64,000 bases of DNA from Clostridium sp. DSM 17811. GTDB taxonomy: Bacteria; Bacillota; Clostridia; Clostridiales; Clostridiaceae. Below, one piece after another: positions 17,406-26,638 of this stretch. The translations under genes and the position numbers were made by a program. Under the pieces are notes generated by a model. The model was not told the origin of the DNA. It searched no databases and worked only from the letters and a program-made list of their open reading frames with translations. The DNA lies in assembly GCF_018861905.1 (NCBI RefSeq), contig NZ_JAHLDU010000009.1, positions 1 through 64,000 on the forward strand. The letters are read 5' to 3'. How positions within the stretch are numbered: position 1 is the first letter of the stretch; the number at the start of each line of letters is the position of its first letter.

Positions 17406-17786
17406 ATTATTTACCCCCATTTATAAAAAATTTTATATGTTACCTACTATATTCGATATTTTTCTTTAAAACCCTTTTTTTAGGAGAATATTATAAATAT
17501 TATGATATAACTCTCTGTAATTCACTACTTTGCACTATAAATTTTTTATGTTAGTTTACTTAAGATTTACATTCACACTTGATAGAATGTGGAATATATT
17601 AAAGTACACCTATAACTTAATTAATTTCACAATTATGCATTAAGAATTACATTGCCTCTATGTGATGGTCTAATGCTAAGCTAGCCTAATACTTAAGTTA
17701 AAGTATAAGATTCTTATTAGAGTACCCAATTAATTTACTTTAGTAGACTCTTAAACTTTTACTTACTAAATAAGGAGGTTATTTAT
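17406..17786. other. Divergent intergenic region, nothing recognised
   Basis: 380 bases between divergent genes. AT-rich, presumably carrying both promoters; no clear paired promoter boxes, operator or RNA fold that I can defend. An imperfect inverted repeat (TAATACTTAAG near 17690 and TAAGATTCTTATTA near 17707) is weak. Confidence 0.4.
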
Positions 17787-18005
17787 ATGAGTCATAGACA
17801 TAACAATAATTGTTGCTGCAAACCTGTTAGTTGCTGTAAACCTGTTTGCAACTGTGAAAATACCTGTGGAAATGGATGCGGTGGTGGCTTCGGTAATTGC
17901 GGAGCTGGCAGTGGCATTTGGATACTTCTTTTACTATTAGGTTGTGGCGGTATCGGCGGACGTGGTGGTCGAGGCTGCGGTGGCGGCTTTGGCGGATTAT
18001 TTTAG
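17787..18005 (+). CDS. Small Cys/Gly-rich protein with a hydrophobic core segment
   Basis: A 72-residue protein: a His/Asn start, a Cys-rich block (CCCKPVSCCKPVCNCENTC, residues ~10-27), a hydrophobic segment IWILLLLLGC (~44-53) and a Gly/Arg/Cys-rich end. AAGGAGG stands upstream and a strong terminator follows, so it is a stand-alone transcription unit. Similar small Cys/Gly-rich proteins with a short hydrophobic stretch occur among sporulation-associated proteins of Firmicutes. A spore-envelope role is a guess; metal binding or cross-linking through cysteines is possible. Confidence 0.65.
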   Translation: MSHRHNNNCCCKPVSCCKPVCNCENTCGNGCGGGFGNCGAGSGIWILLLLLGCGGIGGRGGRGCGGGFGGLF

Positions 18006-18014
18006 TTAGTTTAA

Positions 18015-18055
18015 AAAGGCACTTCTAATAATATTATTAGAAGTGCCTTTATTTA
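18015..18055. terminator. Bidirectional terminator
   Basis: AAAGGCACTTCTAATAAT pairs with ATTATTAGAAGTGCCTTT, followed by a T-rich run. It serves the Cys/Gly-rich gene and the convergent ABC-F gene. Confidence 0.9.
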
Positions 18056-18064
18056 TTTATTTAT

Positions 18065-19681
18065 TTATTTATACATAAGTTCTAGTTCTTTTTGAACTTC
18101 ATCATTTTCTACGAATTCATCATAAGTCATTATTTTATCCATTAATCCCTTAGGAGTAATTTCTATTATTCTATTTGCAACTGTTGCAATTAGCTGTGAG
18201 TCATGAGACGTTAATAGCATTGTTCCAGTATAGCTAGTTAATCCATTGTTTAAAGCAGTTATAGATTCTAAGTCTAAATGATTAGTAGGCTCATCAAGGA
18301 TTAATACATTAGCATTGCTAAGCATCATTTTAGATAACATACATCTAACCTTTTCTCCACCAGACAATACACTAGCTTTTTTAAGAGCTTCTTCTCCTGA
18401 GAAAAGCATTCTACCTAGGAAACCTCTAATAAAGCTTTCAGCCTTATCCTCAGAATACTGACGAAGCCAATCAACTAATGTACAATCTACTCCATTAAAA
18501 TATTCAGTGTTATCTTTTGGTAAATAAGCTTGAGTTGTAGTAATTCCCCATTTAACTTCACCACTATCTGGCTCCATCTCTCCCATTAATATCTTAAATA
18601 ATGTAGTTTTAGCTATTTCGTCAGCTCCTGTAAATGCTATCTTATCTCCCTTACTAACTATAAAAGATACATTATCAAGAAGAACTTCTCCATCCACAGT
18701 TTTACTTAAATTCTCAACTGTTAATAAATCATTTCCAGCTTCTCTTTCTGGTTTAAAACCAACAAACGGATATTTACGAGAAGAAGGTTTTATATCATCT
18801 AAAGTCAATTTATCTAATTGCTTTTTACGAGAAGTAGCTTGCTTTGCTTTAGACGCATTAGAACTAAATCTTGCAATAAAGTTCTGAAGTTCTGCTATTT
18901 TTTCTTCTTTTTTCTTATTTTGATCCTTAGCCATTTGAAGTGCTAACTGACTAGACTCATACCAAAAATCATAATTTCCAACAAATAATTGAATTTTGCT
19001 AAAATCTATATCTGCAACATGAGTACATATTTTATTTAAAAAATGTCTATCATGAGAAACAACTATTACAGTACTCTCGAAATTTAGCAAGAAACTTTCA
19101 AGCCAATTTTTAGATTTTATATCCAAGTTATTTGTAGGCTCATCTAATAATAGAATATCAGGTTTTCCAAATAGTGTTTGGGCAAGAAGAACCTTAACTT
19201 TTTCTGATCCTGTTAATTCCTTCATTTTTTTGTTTTGAAGCTCTTCATTTATTCCAAGTCCCATGAGTAGTGTTGAAGCTTCTGATTCTGCTTCCCATCC
19301 ATTAAGTTCTGCAAATTCACCTTCTAGTACTGAAGCTCTAATTCCATCTTCATCCGTAAAATCTGATTTAGCATATAATTCATCTTTCTCTTTCATTATT
19401 TCAAACAATCTTACATGTCCCATCATTACTGTATTAAGAACTTCATTTTCATCAAATTCAAAATGATCTTGTTTCAAAACTGCAAGTCTTTCTCCTGGTG
19501 TTATGAAAACTTCACCTGTATTTGCTTCAATTTCGCCTGATAATATCTTAAGAAATGTTGATTTACCAGAACCATTAGCGCCAATTAATCCATAACAATT
19601 ACCAGGATTAAATTTTATATTAACATTATCAAATAATTTACGTGCACCATATCTTAAACTTATATTATTTGTACTAATCAT
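18065..19681 (-). CDS. ABC-F family ATPase (YkpA/YbiT-like)
   Basis: A 538-residue soluble protein with two ABC ATPase domains and no membrane segment, the ABC-F architecture that acts on the ribosome. Domain 1: Walker A GANGSGKST (~36-44), signature LTGSEK, Walker B LLLDEPTNNLD. Domain 2: signature LSGGEK and Walker B LILDEPTNHLD; its P-loop is degenerate (FTGADEIAKTTL). A charged inter-domain linker lies at ~240-310. The length and degenerate second P-loop fit the YkpA/YbiT type rather than antibiotic-resistance members. A GGAGGT is present but ~12 bases from ATG. Confidence 0.88.
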   Translation of the reverse strand: MISTNNISLRYGARKLFDNVNIKFNPGNCYGLIGANGSGKSTFLKILSGEIEANTGEVFITPGERLAVLKQDHFEFDENEVLNTVMMGHVRLFEIMKEKDELYAKSDFTDEDGIRASVLEGEFAELNGWEAESEASTLLMGLGINEELQNKKMKELTGSEKVKVLLAQTLFGKPDILLLDEPTNNLDIKSKNWLESFLLNFESTVIVVSHDRHFLNKICTHVADIDFSKIQLFVGNYDFWYESSQLALQMAKDQNKKKEEKIAELQNFIARFSSNASKAKQATSRKKQLDKLTLDDIKPSSRKYPFVGFKPEREAGNDLLTVENLSKTVDGEVLLDNVSFIVSKGDKIAFTGADEIAKTTLFKILMGEMEPDSGEVKWGITTTQAYLPKDNTEYFNGVDCTLVDWLRQYSEDKAESFIRGFLGRMLFSGEEALKKASVLSGGEKVRCMLSKMMLSNANVLILDEPTNHLDLESITALNNGLTSYTGTMLLTSHDSQLIATVANRIIEITPKGLMDKIMTYDEFVENDEVQKELELMYK

Positions 19682-19814
19682 ATATTTATATATACCTCCA
19701 TATTAACTGAAAATTCTACACATAGCATATGTAGTCTTTCCACAAAAAATTTTAATTTTATTATATCCTAAACCACTAAGTTATTATAACACATGCAAGG
19801 AAACTAGGCTATTG

Positions 19815-21008
19815 CTATTTATTATCAGTTCTATTATTATGTCCTGCATTCCTATCTTTAGTTATAATTTGGGGTTCAGTAATCTCCCCCCTGTGGATTT
19901 CTTTTTGAGTGATTTCTATATTAAAATCTCTTTCATAGTTTTTAATAAGATCAAGTTCTCTCTCTACTGCTATTGATAGTGCAAGGCCACGCTCTCCCAT
20001 TCTTCCCGTTCTACCTACCCTGTGCAAATAATCTTTCGAGTTTTCCGGTATATCAAGATTAAATATATGGGATACGCCTACTATGTCAAGACCCCTAGCT
20101 GCTAAATCAGAAGCCACTAACAATTGGATTTTGCCTTCATTAAAATCCTCAAGTGCTTTCTTTCTATTTTCTTTTTCAGACGATCCATGAATTCCCTCTA
20201 CTTTTAGATTATGATATCTAAGTTTTGAAGTTGTAATTTCTACTTCATCACTTTTGTTTATAAATATTATTGCCTTCGAAGGTTTAGTTGCACTTATAAG
20301 TTTCCGTAGAAGCTCAATTTTATCTCTTCTTTCTACTACAAAATATATGTGCTCTATATTTGGGTTTACAACACTTTTATCTCCTACTTTAATAACCTTA
20401 GGTTCCTTCATTAAAGTTTTTGCAATTTCAACTACTTTTAGTGAAATCGTAGCAGAAAATAACATAATCTGTCTATCACGAAGTGTAGTTTTTATTATCG
20501 CCTTTACTCCATCTATGTTATCCTCATCTATCATTCTGTCACCTTCATCTATTACTATAGTTTTAACGAAGTGTGATTTTAATTTCTTCATTGTTATAAG
20601 TTCTAAAATTCTTCCAGCAGAGCCTACTAATATATGAGGTTTTTGCTTAAGAGACTCGAGTTGCCTTTTAATATTAACATTACCTATTATACTAGTTGAT
20701 CTAACTTCACTCCTTGAGTTAACTGATAACAATTCCACCTGCTTATATATTTGCATTGCAAGCTCATGAGTTGGCGCAAGTATAATTGCTTGAATATCCT
20801 TTGATGTTACATCTATTTTTTGAAATATAGGTAATAAGTAAGCTAAAGTTTTACCAGTACCTGTTTCTGACTCTCCTATGATGTCCGCGCCAGCAAGCCC
20901 CATTGGTATAGCCTTTACTTGAATTTCTGTAGGACTTTCAATGCCTTGTTTTATAAGACCTTCTATAAGATTTTGTTCTAATCCTAGTTCATTAAATAAT
21001 TTTTCCAT
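19815..21008 (-). CDS. DEAD-box family RNA helicase (DEGD variant)
   Basis: A 397-residue ATP-dependent RNA helicase core: Q-motif region, Walker A SETGTGKT (~46-53), PTHELA (Ia), motif II as DEGD instead of DEAD, SAT (III), ARGLD (V) and HRVGRTGR (VI). It lacks a long C-terminal RNA-binding extension, so it is a minimal core. The DEGD substitution is tolerated in some relatives. It is 15 bp downstream of recQ and probably co-transcribed. Confidence 0.88.
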   Translation of the reverse strand: MEKLFNELGLEQNLIEGLIKQGIESPTEIQVKAIPMGLAGADIIGESETGTGKTLAYLLPIFQKIDVTSKDIQAIILAPTHELAMQIYKQVELLSVNSRSEVRSTSIIGNVNIKRQLESLKQKPHILVGSAGRILELITMKKLKSHFVKTIVIDEGDRMIDEDNIDGVKAIIKTTLRDRQIMLFSATISLKVVEIAKTLMKEPKVIKVGDKSVVNPNIEHIYFVVERRDKIELLRKLISATKPSKAIIFINKSDEVEITTSKLRYHNLKVEGIHGSSEKENRKKALEDFNEGKIQLLVASDLAARGLDIVGVSHIFNLDIPENSKDYLHRVGRTGRMGERGLALSIAVERELDLIKNYERDFNIEITQKEIHRGEITEPQIITKDRNAGHNNRTDNK

Positions 21009-21023
21009 ATTTCCTCCTTTTTT

Positions 21024-23192
21024 CTAAGAAATCTTATTGTTAGCGTATTTAAATATTGTTGCTTTTATAGCTAAATAATCTATTTCTTCTGGTAATTCTT
21101 CTTTAATAGGTCTGAGCTTTGTTGCTCCGATTTTCTCTATAACCTCAAGAATAAGTGCTTCCTGATTTTGGGGAATAAAATCATCTAAATTAACATCAAG
21201 ACCCTCAGCCACACATTTAAATATATGTTCTTGAACCGTCAGGCTTTTAAGTTTCCTCTCGCTGATTATCTCCTCTATGCTTTTGCCATCCTTATACATG
21301 TTATATGTAATAATATAACTTGGCACCTTGTCTTCATTTTTAGGGTCTCGCTCAATCGCACTCTCCGTTTTACCGCCATCCTCTTCATTATATAGTATTT
21401 CTGCATTAATTTCTATATTGTTTTCCTGCATATATTTTTTAATAACTTGAATAAATTCTTCTCCATACTTATTAAGCTTAGATTCCCCTACACCTTTTAT
21501 GTTTAGCATTTCTTTTTCATTTACTGGGAAATATTCACTCATCTCTCTTAATGCACTGTCTGCAAATACAATATATGGCGGAACTTTTTCACGCTCAGAA
21601 ATTTCCTTACGCAAGGTACGCAATATCTCAAATAAGCCAGTGTCCTTAATTACTTTTGCTTTCTTTTTATCAACCTTTTGATATACTTTTTCCTTGTTTT
21701 TAAGTACGAGTACTGCTCTTTCTTTTAAATGAACCACTGGGAACTGTCCATCTGCAAGTGACAAATATTCTTCTGCTGTAAGCACATTTATAAGGTCTCT
21801 TATCTCTTTAACCGTATATTGCTTTATTATCCCATAAGTTGATAATTTATCAAATCCAAGTTCCAAGACCTTTTTGTTTTTAGATCCACGCAGAACGTCT
21901 GCAATTAATGAAGTACCGTACCTCTCCTTCATACGAAGAATACAAGAGAATATTTTTTGTGCCTCTATAGTTATATCTACAAGTTCACTCTCATCATTGC
22001 AAGTACTACAATTATCGCATTTATCTTGAACATTTTCTTCCCCAAAATACTCTAAAATAAACTTTCGTAAACATCTTGTCGTATGTGAATAATCCACCAT
22101 AGCTTGAAGTTTTTTATATTCATTTACCTTTCTTTGAGGCGCTACTGTGCTTTGCTCTATAAAAAACTTTTGAAGTAGGACGTCCGCCGCTGAAAATAAC
22201 AATATACATTCACTTGGTTCACCATCTCGCCCTCCACGTCCTGCTTCTTGGTAATATGCCTCCATGCTTTTTGTTAAATTATAATGGATTACATATCTAA
22301 CGTTTGATTTATCTATTCCCATACCAAAAGCATTAGTAGCTATAATTATGTTGATATCATCATACAAAAACTTTTCCTGATTTTGCTTTCGCTCTTCGTC
22401 ATTAAGGCCTGCATGGTATTTTCCTACACTATATCCTTTTTTATGTAACAATTCATAAAGATTATTTGTTTCCTTCCTTGTCGCTGTGTAAATTATCCCC
22501 ACTTTGTCTTTATTGTCCTCAATGTATTTCAGTACAAAATCTCTTTTATTTTCACCACGGATAACAGTAAAGCTTAAATTTTCTCTATTAAAACCAGTTA
22601 CATAAACATCAGGCTCTCTTAATTTTAATAGCCTTATAACATCTATTCTTACGTCCTGCGTTGCCGTGGCCGTAAATGCTGCTATAATTGGTCTCTCTGA
22701 TAATTTATCAATCAAACTAGAAATTGCTGCATAACTAGGCCTAAAATCATGTCCCCATTGTGATACACAATGAGCTTCATCCACTGCTAAAAGCGATATT
22801 TTTAATCTATTTAACATATTGCAGAAAAAGTCTGACTCTAATCTTTCTGGTGCAACATAAAGGAGCTTAAACTCTCCGCTTGCCACCTTATCAATTCTTT
22901 CATTGACTTCATTAATACTTAATGAGCTATTTATATATGTTGCAGCTATCCCTATACTATTTAATGTGTCCACTTGATCCTTCATAAGGGATATAAGTGG
23001 TGATATAACAAGTGTTACCCCTTCTAGCATTAAAGCAGGTATTTGATAACACACTGACTTTCCTGCGCCTGTAGGCATTACAGCAAAGGTATCTTTCCCA
23101 TTTAATATGCTCTCTATTACATCTTCTTGTCCTTTTCTGAAATTATCATATCCATAATACTTTTTTAATTTTTCTTGTGCTTCACGCAACAT
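21024..23192 (-). CDS. recQ: ATP-dependent DNA helicase RecQ
   Basis: A 722-residue 3'-5' DNA helicase. Helicase motifs: TGAGKSVCYQ (I), VDEAHCVSQWGHDFRP (II with aromatic-rich loop), SAT-like FTATAT (III), QEAGRGGRDG (VI). The RQC zinc site is visible (CLRKFILEYFG...CDNCSTC, ~370-396), followed by a winged-helix region and an HRDC domain (~515-590). A further ~130-residue C-terminal region (YNMYKDGKSIEEI) resembles the helix-turn-helix 'helicase-like' tail seen in several Firmicute RecQ proteins. Complete and full length. Confidence 0.95.
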   Translation of the reverse strand: MLREAQEKLKKYYGYDNFRKGQEDVIESILNGKDTFAVMPTGAGKSVCYQIPALMLEGVTLVISPLISLMKDQVDTLNSIGIAATYINSSLSINEVNERIDKVASGEFKLLYVAPERLESDFFCNMLNRLKISLLAVDEAHCVSQWGHDFRPSYAAISSLIDKLSERPIIAAFTATATQDVRIDVIRLLKLREPDVYVTGFNRENLSFTVIRGENKRDFVLKYIEDNKDKVGIIYTATRKETNNLYELLHKKGYSVGKYHAGLNDEERKQNQEKFLYDDINIIIATNAFGMGIDKSNVRYVIHYNLTKSMEAYYQEAGRGGRDGEPSECILLFSAADVLLQKFFIEQSTVAPQRKVNEYKKLQAMVDYSHTTRCLRKFILEYFGEENVQDKCDNCSTCNDESELVDITIEAQKIFSCILRMKERYGTSLIADVLRGSKNKKVLELGFDKLSTYGIIKQYTVKEIRDLINVLTAEEYLSLADGQFPVVHLKERAVLVLKNKEKVYQKVDKKKAKVIKDTGLFEILRTLRKEISEREKVPPYIVFADSALREMSEYFPVNEKEMLNIKGVGESKLNKYGEEFIQVIKKYMQENNIEINAEILYNEEDGGKTESAIERDPKNEDKVPSYIITYNMYKDGKSIEEIISERKLKSLTVQEHIFKCVAEGLDVNLDDFIPQNQEALILEVIEKIGATKLRPIKEELPEEIDYLAIKATIFKYANNKIS

Positions 23193-23303
23193 ATATTTCT
23201 TCCTCTCATACGTAATAATTGCTTACAACAGTATAACATTATTTTAAAGACTTTGTACCCTTCTGATTATGAACTTTGGATTTAACATATATATAAATAT
23301 AAA

Positions 23304-23346
23304 AATAGACTTACTCCTTTATTTTAAAAACATAAGAGTAAATCTA
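23304..23346 (-). terminator. Terminator-like hairpin after the receiver gene
   Basis: AGACTTACTC and GAGTAAATCT pair around an A/T-rich loop, and on the minus strand the stem is followed by TATTTTTA. Confidence 0.5.
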
Positions 23347-23727
23347 TATAATTTTTATCTCCAATACATTTTCGGCTATAGCTAAAACTTCATTAAAGTG
23401 AAAAGGCTTAGTAATGTAATTATCGCACATTACTTGTCTTCCTCTATATTTATCATCTTCTCGCCCTTTAGCTGTTAAAAGCACTATATATATACCTTGC
23501 AACCTTAGTTCCTTTTTCACTATATTACATACCTCATATCCATTTATTGTAGGCATCATAATATCTAAAAAAACCAAGCTAGGCCTCTCACTTTTAATTA
23601 TATCCAAAGCTTGCTTTCCATCTTCGGCTAAAAGTATCTCTACATCTTTCTCTTTAAAATCCTCAAGTATCTCCTCTAGTAATAATCTATTATTAACTTC
23701 ATCATCTACTATTAATATTTTCTTCAT
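23344..23727 (-). CDS. Stand-alone response regulator receiver
   Basis: A 127-residue single-domain receiver: acidic pair VDDE (8-11), phospho-acceptor Asp in LVFLDIMMP (~55), Thr in LLTAKG, Lys in ITKPF. There is no output domain, so it acts by protein interaction like CheY or Spo0F. It lies 38 bp from the LytTR regulator gene and near a soluble histidine kinase, making a three-gene signalling group. Confidence 0.85.
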   Translation of the reverse strand: MKKILIVDDEVNNRLLLEEILEDFKEKDVEILLAEDGKQALDIIKSERPSLVFLDIMMPTINGYEVCNIVKKELRLQGIYIVLLTAKGREDDKYRGRQVMCDNYITKPFHFNEVLAIAENVLEIKII

Positions 23728-23765
23728 TTATACCTCTCATTTCTTATCATAAATAAAAACAATAA

Positions 23766-24518
23766 TTACATATTGAGTATTCTTCTAAACTCTTTAACAT
23801 AGTGTCTACTTACAGGAACTTCCTCTTCCCAGTCTTCTATTTGAAGAACAAAAGTACTATTGAACCATGGTACTATTTTATAAATGCTATCTAAATTTAC
23901 TAAATAACTTTTATGACTTCTAAAAAAGTTTTGATTAATCAACTTATTTCCTAATTGATTTAACGTATAATTTGTTGTATATGCAGCCTTTCTAGTAAAG
24001 GCAAACACCTCTTTATTAATCACTGTGCAATATAATATGTCCCTTGGATGCACAAGAAAAATACATTCATCCTTCCAAAGTGCTAACTTTACCATACCTA
24101 CATTTGATATTTTTTCTAAAAGTACTCTTTGTTCTAAAAGTATATTTTTACTACAATTATGTCTTTCCTCTATCTTATCCATGGTGAGAGCGAGCCTTTT
24201 CTCTGAGAATGGTTTCAAAACATAATCAATAACATTAATTTCAAAAGCTCTTATAGCATATTTATCAAATACTGTTGCAAATACAATATTTACTGAAAAA
24301 TCCAACTTATATATCTCCTTAGCCAAAGTAATACCATCAATTTCTGGCATTTCTATATCTAAAAAAACAATTTCCGGTTTAGATTTCTTTATAAATTCTA
24401 AAGCTTTTAATGGGCTTAAAAACTTACCTATAATCTCTATTTCACTCTTTTTATTTAAAATAAAACTTAATTCGTCTAAAGATAATTGTTCATCATCTAC
24501 TAAAACTACTCTTAACAT
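23766..24518 (-). CDS. LytTR-family response regulator
   Basis: A 250-residue regulator: receiver (~1-120, Asp in IVFLDIEMPE, Lys in VLKPFSE) and C-terminal LytTR DNA-binding domain (~145-248) with characteristic RDILYCTVINK, RSHKSYLVNLDSI and VPVSRHYVKEFRRIL. LytTR regulators bind DNA by a beta-fold and control envelope, competence or virulence genes. The ATG at 24518 is chosen because GGTGGGGG lies before it; the longer frame (to 24566) lacks a site. It is downstream of a LytS-like kinase gene. Confidence 0.88.
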   Translation of the reverse strand: MLRVVLVDDEQLSLDELSFILNKKSEIEIIGKFLSPLKALEFIKKSKPEIVFLDIEMPEIDGITLAKEIYKLDFSVNIVFATVFDKYAIRAFEINVIDYVLKPFSEKRLALTMDKIEERHNCSKNILLEQRVLLEKISNVGMVKLALWKDECIFLVHPRDILYCTVINKEVFAFTRKAAYTTNYTLNQLGNKLINQNFFRSHKSYLVNLDSIYKIVPWFNSTFVLQIEDWEEEVPVSRHYVKEFRRILNM

Positions 24519-24648
24519 AAAAACCCCCACCCATACTAATATTTCATCATACTTGCAATAATGCATTGTTACAATTTTACTTCACGCTGAAAATATTGTC
24601 AATTTAATGCTATAATTAATCCTTTTAGTCAATATATATAATAAGAAA

Positions 24649-25296
24649 TCAAACAAATTTTATATGTTCTATAGGTATATACAAGGTTATATATGTTCCA
24701 ATTAGCAATGTACTAATTACTTCCAACTTGGCATTATATAAATCTTTATATAATGAATTTAAGTTTGAAGTAGATCCATAATTTTCACCATCTAATATTT
24801 GTTTTATTTGAGACTGTTCCATTCCAACACCATCATCTTTAATCCTTATTACTATTTTATCCATTTTTCTTGTAATTATAAAAGTTATAGTACCACCATG
24901 AATTTTCTTTAAAATTCCATGCTTAATTGAGTTATCTATTAAATTGTATAATGAATTTTTAGGTATTAAAAAATTTATATCTTCTTCTATGTAATATTCA
25001 CAATTCAGTCTGTCCCCAAACCTTACCTTTTGAATATATAAATATGATTTTATGTATTCTATTTCTTCTTGTAATAGTATAGTTTTATCTGTTACATTAA
25101 AATTAAATCTCAAATAATTACTAAGTTCTAGAACAACATTCCTAGCTTCCTCAGAATTTTGCCTACAAAGTGATACTATACTATTTAATGTATTAAAGAT
25201 GAAATGTTGGTTAATATAAAGCACTTTGGGCTTCACTTCCCTTTCATCTTCAATATTCTCTAATTTATTGGACTTCTTTATTTTATTTACTTCCAT
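24649..25296 (-). CDS. Soluble LytS/YehU-type histidine kinase without sensor domain
   Basis: A 215-residue protein starting almost directly with the His_kinase box (NQHFIFNTLNSIVSLCRQ; phospho-acceptor His ~32) and an ATPase domain (NSIKHGI N-box, DDGVGM G1 box). LytS-like kinases normally have several membrane helices or a GAF domain first; here only ~25 charged residues precede the H-box. It may take input from a partner protein. The adjacent LytTR regulator is its likely phosphorylation target. Confidence 0.82.
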   Translation of the reverse strand: MEVNKIKKSNKLENIEDEREVKPKVLYINQHFIFNTLNSIVSLCRQNSEEARNVVLELSNYLRFNFNVTDKTILLQEEIEYIKSYLYIQKVRFGDRLNCEYYIEEDINFLIPKNSLYNLIDNSIKHGILKKIHGGTITFIITRKMDKIVIRIKDDGVGMEQSQIKQILDGENYGSTSNLNSLYKDLYNAKLEVISTLLIGTYITLYIPIEHIKFV

Positions 25297-25503
25297 TGAT
25301 TTTTCTCCTTATAACTATTTATAAAAACATTATTTTCTATTTATTAAATATATCGTTGATTTATATATTTACCTTAGTTACATAGCCCTAATATTAAAAA
25401 TTTAATCTTTACTCATTAACTACTGGACATTTACAAACTATTAACCTACTATTAATTAAGAGATTCGAATTAAGTTACATAAATTTATAGGAGGTTTTTA
25501 ATT

Positions 25504-25995
25504 ATGGCAACTGCACATTCATTTGACGTAGTATCCGATGTAGATATGCAAGAAGTAGATAATGCGATAAACCAAGCATTAAAGGAAATTAAACAAAGAT
25601 ATGATTTTAAAAACACTATTACTGAAATCAAGTTAGGTAAAGAAGATATTAAAATAACATCTGATGATGATTTTAAATTAAAATCTGTTATAGAAGTTCT
25701 TGTAGCAAAATTAATTAAAAGAGGAATATCTGGAAAGGCATTAGATCTTGGTAAGCAGGATGTTGCTACTTTAGGTTCTGCAAGACAAACAGCTAAAATT
25801 ATAAAAGGAATTTCCACAGAAAAAGCTAAAAAGATAATTGCGGAAATTAAATCTAGTAAACTTAAAGTTCAAGCTCAAATTATGGATAACCAGCTAAGAG
25901 TTAGCAGTAAAGATCTTGACACTCTACAAGAAGTAATGGCTTTAATAAAATCAAAAGATTTTGATATTGCATTACAATTTACTAATTTTAGATAA
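25504..25995 (+). CDS. YajQ-family nucleotide-binding protein
   Basis: A 163-residue protein with two ferredoxin-like halves typical of YajQ: it opens HSFDVVSDVDMQEVDNAINQ, then KQRYDFKNT, and the second half contains KGISTEKAKKIIAEIKSSK and ends FTNFR. The family binds nucleotides, and some members bind cyclic di-GMP. A GGAGG lies upstream of ATG, and a strong terminator follows. Monocistronic. Confidence 0.93.
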   Translation: MATAHSFDVVSDVDMQEVDNAINQALKEIKQRYDFKNTITEIKLGKEDIKITSDDDFKLKSVIEVLVAKLIKRGISGKALDLGKQDVATLGSARQTAKIIKGISTEKAKKIIAEIKSSKLKVQAQIMDNQLRVSSKDLDTLQEVMALIKSKDFDIALQFTNFR

Positions 25996-26004
25996 TTATA
26001 TTTA

Positions 26005-26053
26005 AAAAGACTATCTCAAAGTGATTAAAAATTACTTTGAGATAGTCTTTTTT
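26005..26053 (+). terminator. Terminator of the yajQ-like gene
   Basis: AAAGACTATCTCAAAGT pairs with ACTTTGAGATAGTCTTT and is followed by TTTTA. Confidence 0.9.
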
Positions 26054-26234
26054 ATGTCCATAAATTCTTACACTAATTGCAAACTATTATGAATATTGTA
26101 ATAATTAAACTATTTTGTATGTTGTATAAGATAGTATAATAATGTTTAAAATGACATAGCATTATATTTTTTTTGCATAATACGTAAATGATTGCTAATT
26201 TTTATTATTTTTTTTAAATATTTTCATAAACCTA

Positions 26235-26284
26235 TTGACGTTTTATGTATTATTTGCTACAATTTAATTATAAATAAGTCGAAA
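26235..26284 (+). promoter_or_regulatory. Sigma-A promoter of the abrB-like gene with downstream Spo0A-box-like site
   Basis: TTGACG (26235-26240), 17-base spacer, TACAAT (26258-26263). Directly after the predicted +1 lies AATAAGTCGAAA (26273-26284), one mismatch from the 0A-box core TGNCGAA, and TGTTCGA follows at 26287-26293. In Bacillus subtilis Spo0A~P represses abrB from boxes just downstream of the promoter; the placement here is the same. Repression here is inference. Confidence 0.65.
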
Positions 26285-26305
26285 GATGTTCGAGGAGGAA
26301 ATTAA

Positions 26306-26551
26306 ATGAAATCAACAGGTATTGTAAGAAAAGTGGATGAACTTGGAAGAATTGTTATTCCTATAGAATTAAGAAGAACTTTAGATATAGATATCAAGGA
26401 CGCTTTAGAAATCTATGTAGATGGTGATCAAATCATTCTTAAAAAATATGAACCAGCTTGTATTTTCTGTCAAAATGCAAGAGACGTTGTAAACTATAAA
26501 GGCAAAAACATTTGTAAAGATTGTCTTGCTGAATTAGGTTCAGGTAAATAA
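26306..26551 (+). CDS. AbrB-family transition-state regulator with C-terminal zinc-ribbon-like Cys pairs
   Basis: An 81-residue protein. Residues 1-50 are the AbrB swapped-hairpin DNA-binding domain (STGIVRKVDELGRIVIPIEL then RRTLDI). The C-terminal part carries CIFC and CKDC, a probable metal-binding pair typical of clostridial AbrB. It is a DNA-binding regulator of growth-phase and sporulation genes, probably a homodimer or tetramer. GAGGAGG precedes the ATG. Which clostridial abrB paralogue this is cannot be told from the window. Confidence 0.92.
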   Translation: MKSTGIVRKVDELGRIVIPIELRRTLDIDIKDALEIYVDGDQIILKKYEPACIFCQNARDVVNYKGKNICKDCLAELGSGK

Positions 26552-26601
26552 TTTAGGATATTTTTTTTAAATTAAGTATAAGCCTACTAAACAAGAACAT
26601 A

Positions 26602-26638
26602 AAAAAGATATCCTTCTAAAGGATATCTTTTTTATGTT
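26602..26638. terminator. Bidirectional terminator
   Basis: AAAAAAGATATCCTT pairs with AAGGATATCTTTTTT between the abrB-like gene and the convergent zinc-ribbon gene. Confidence 0.9.
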
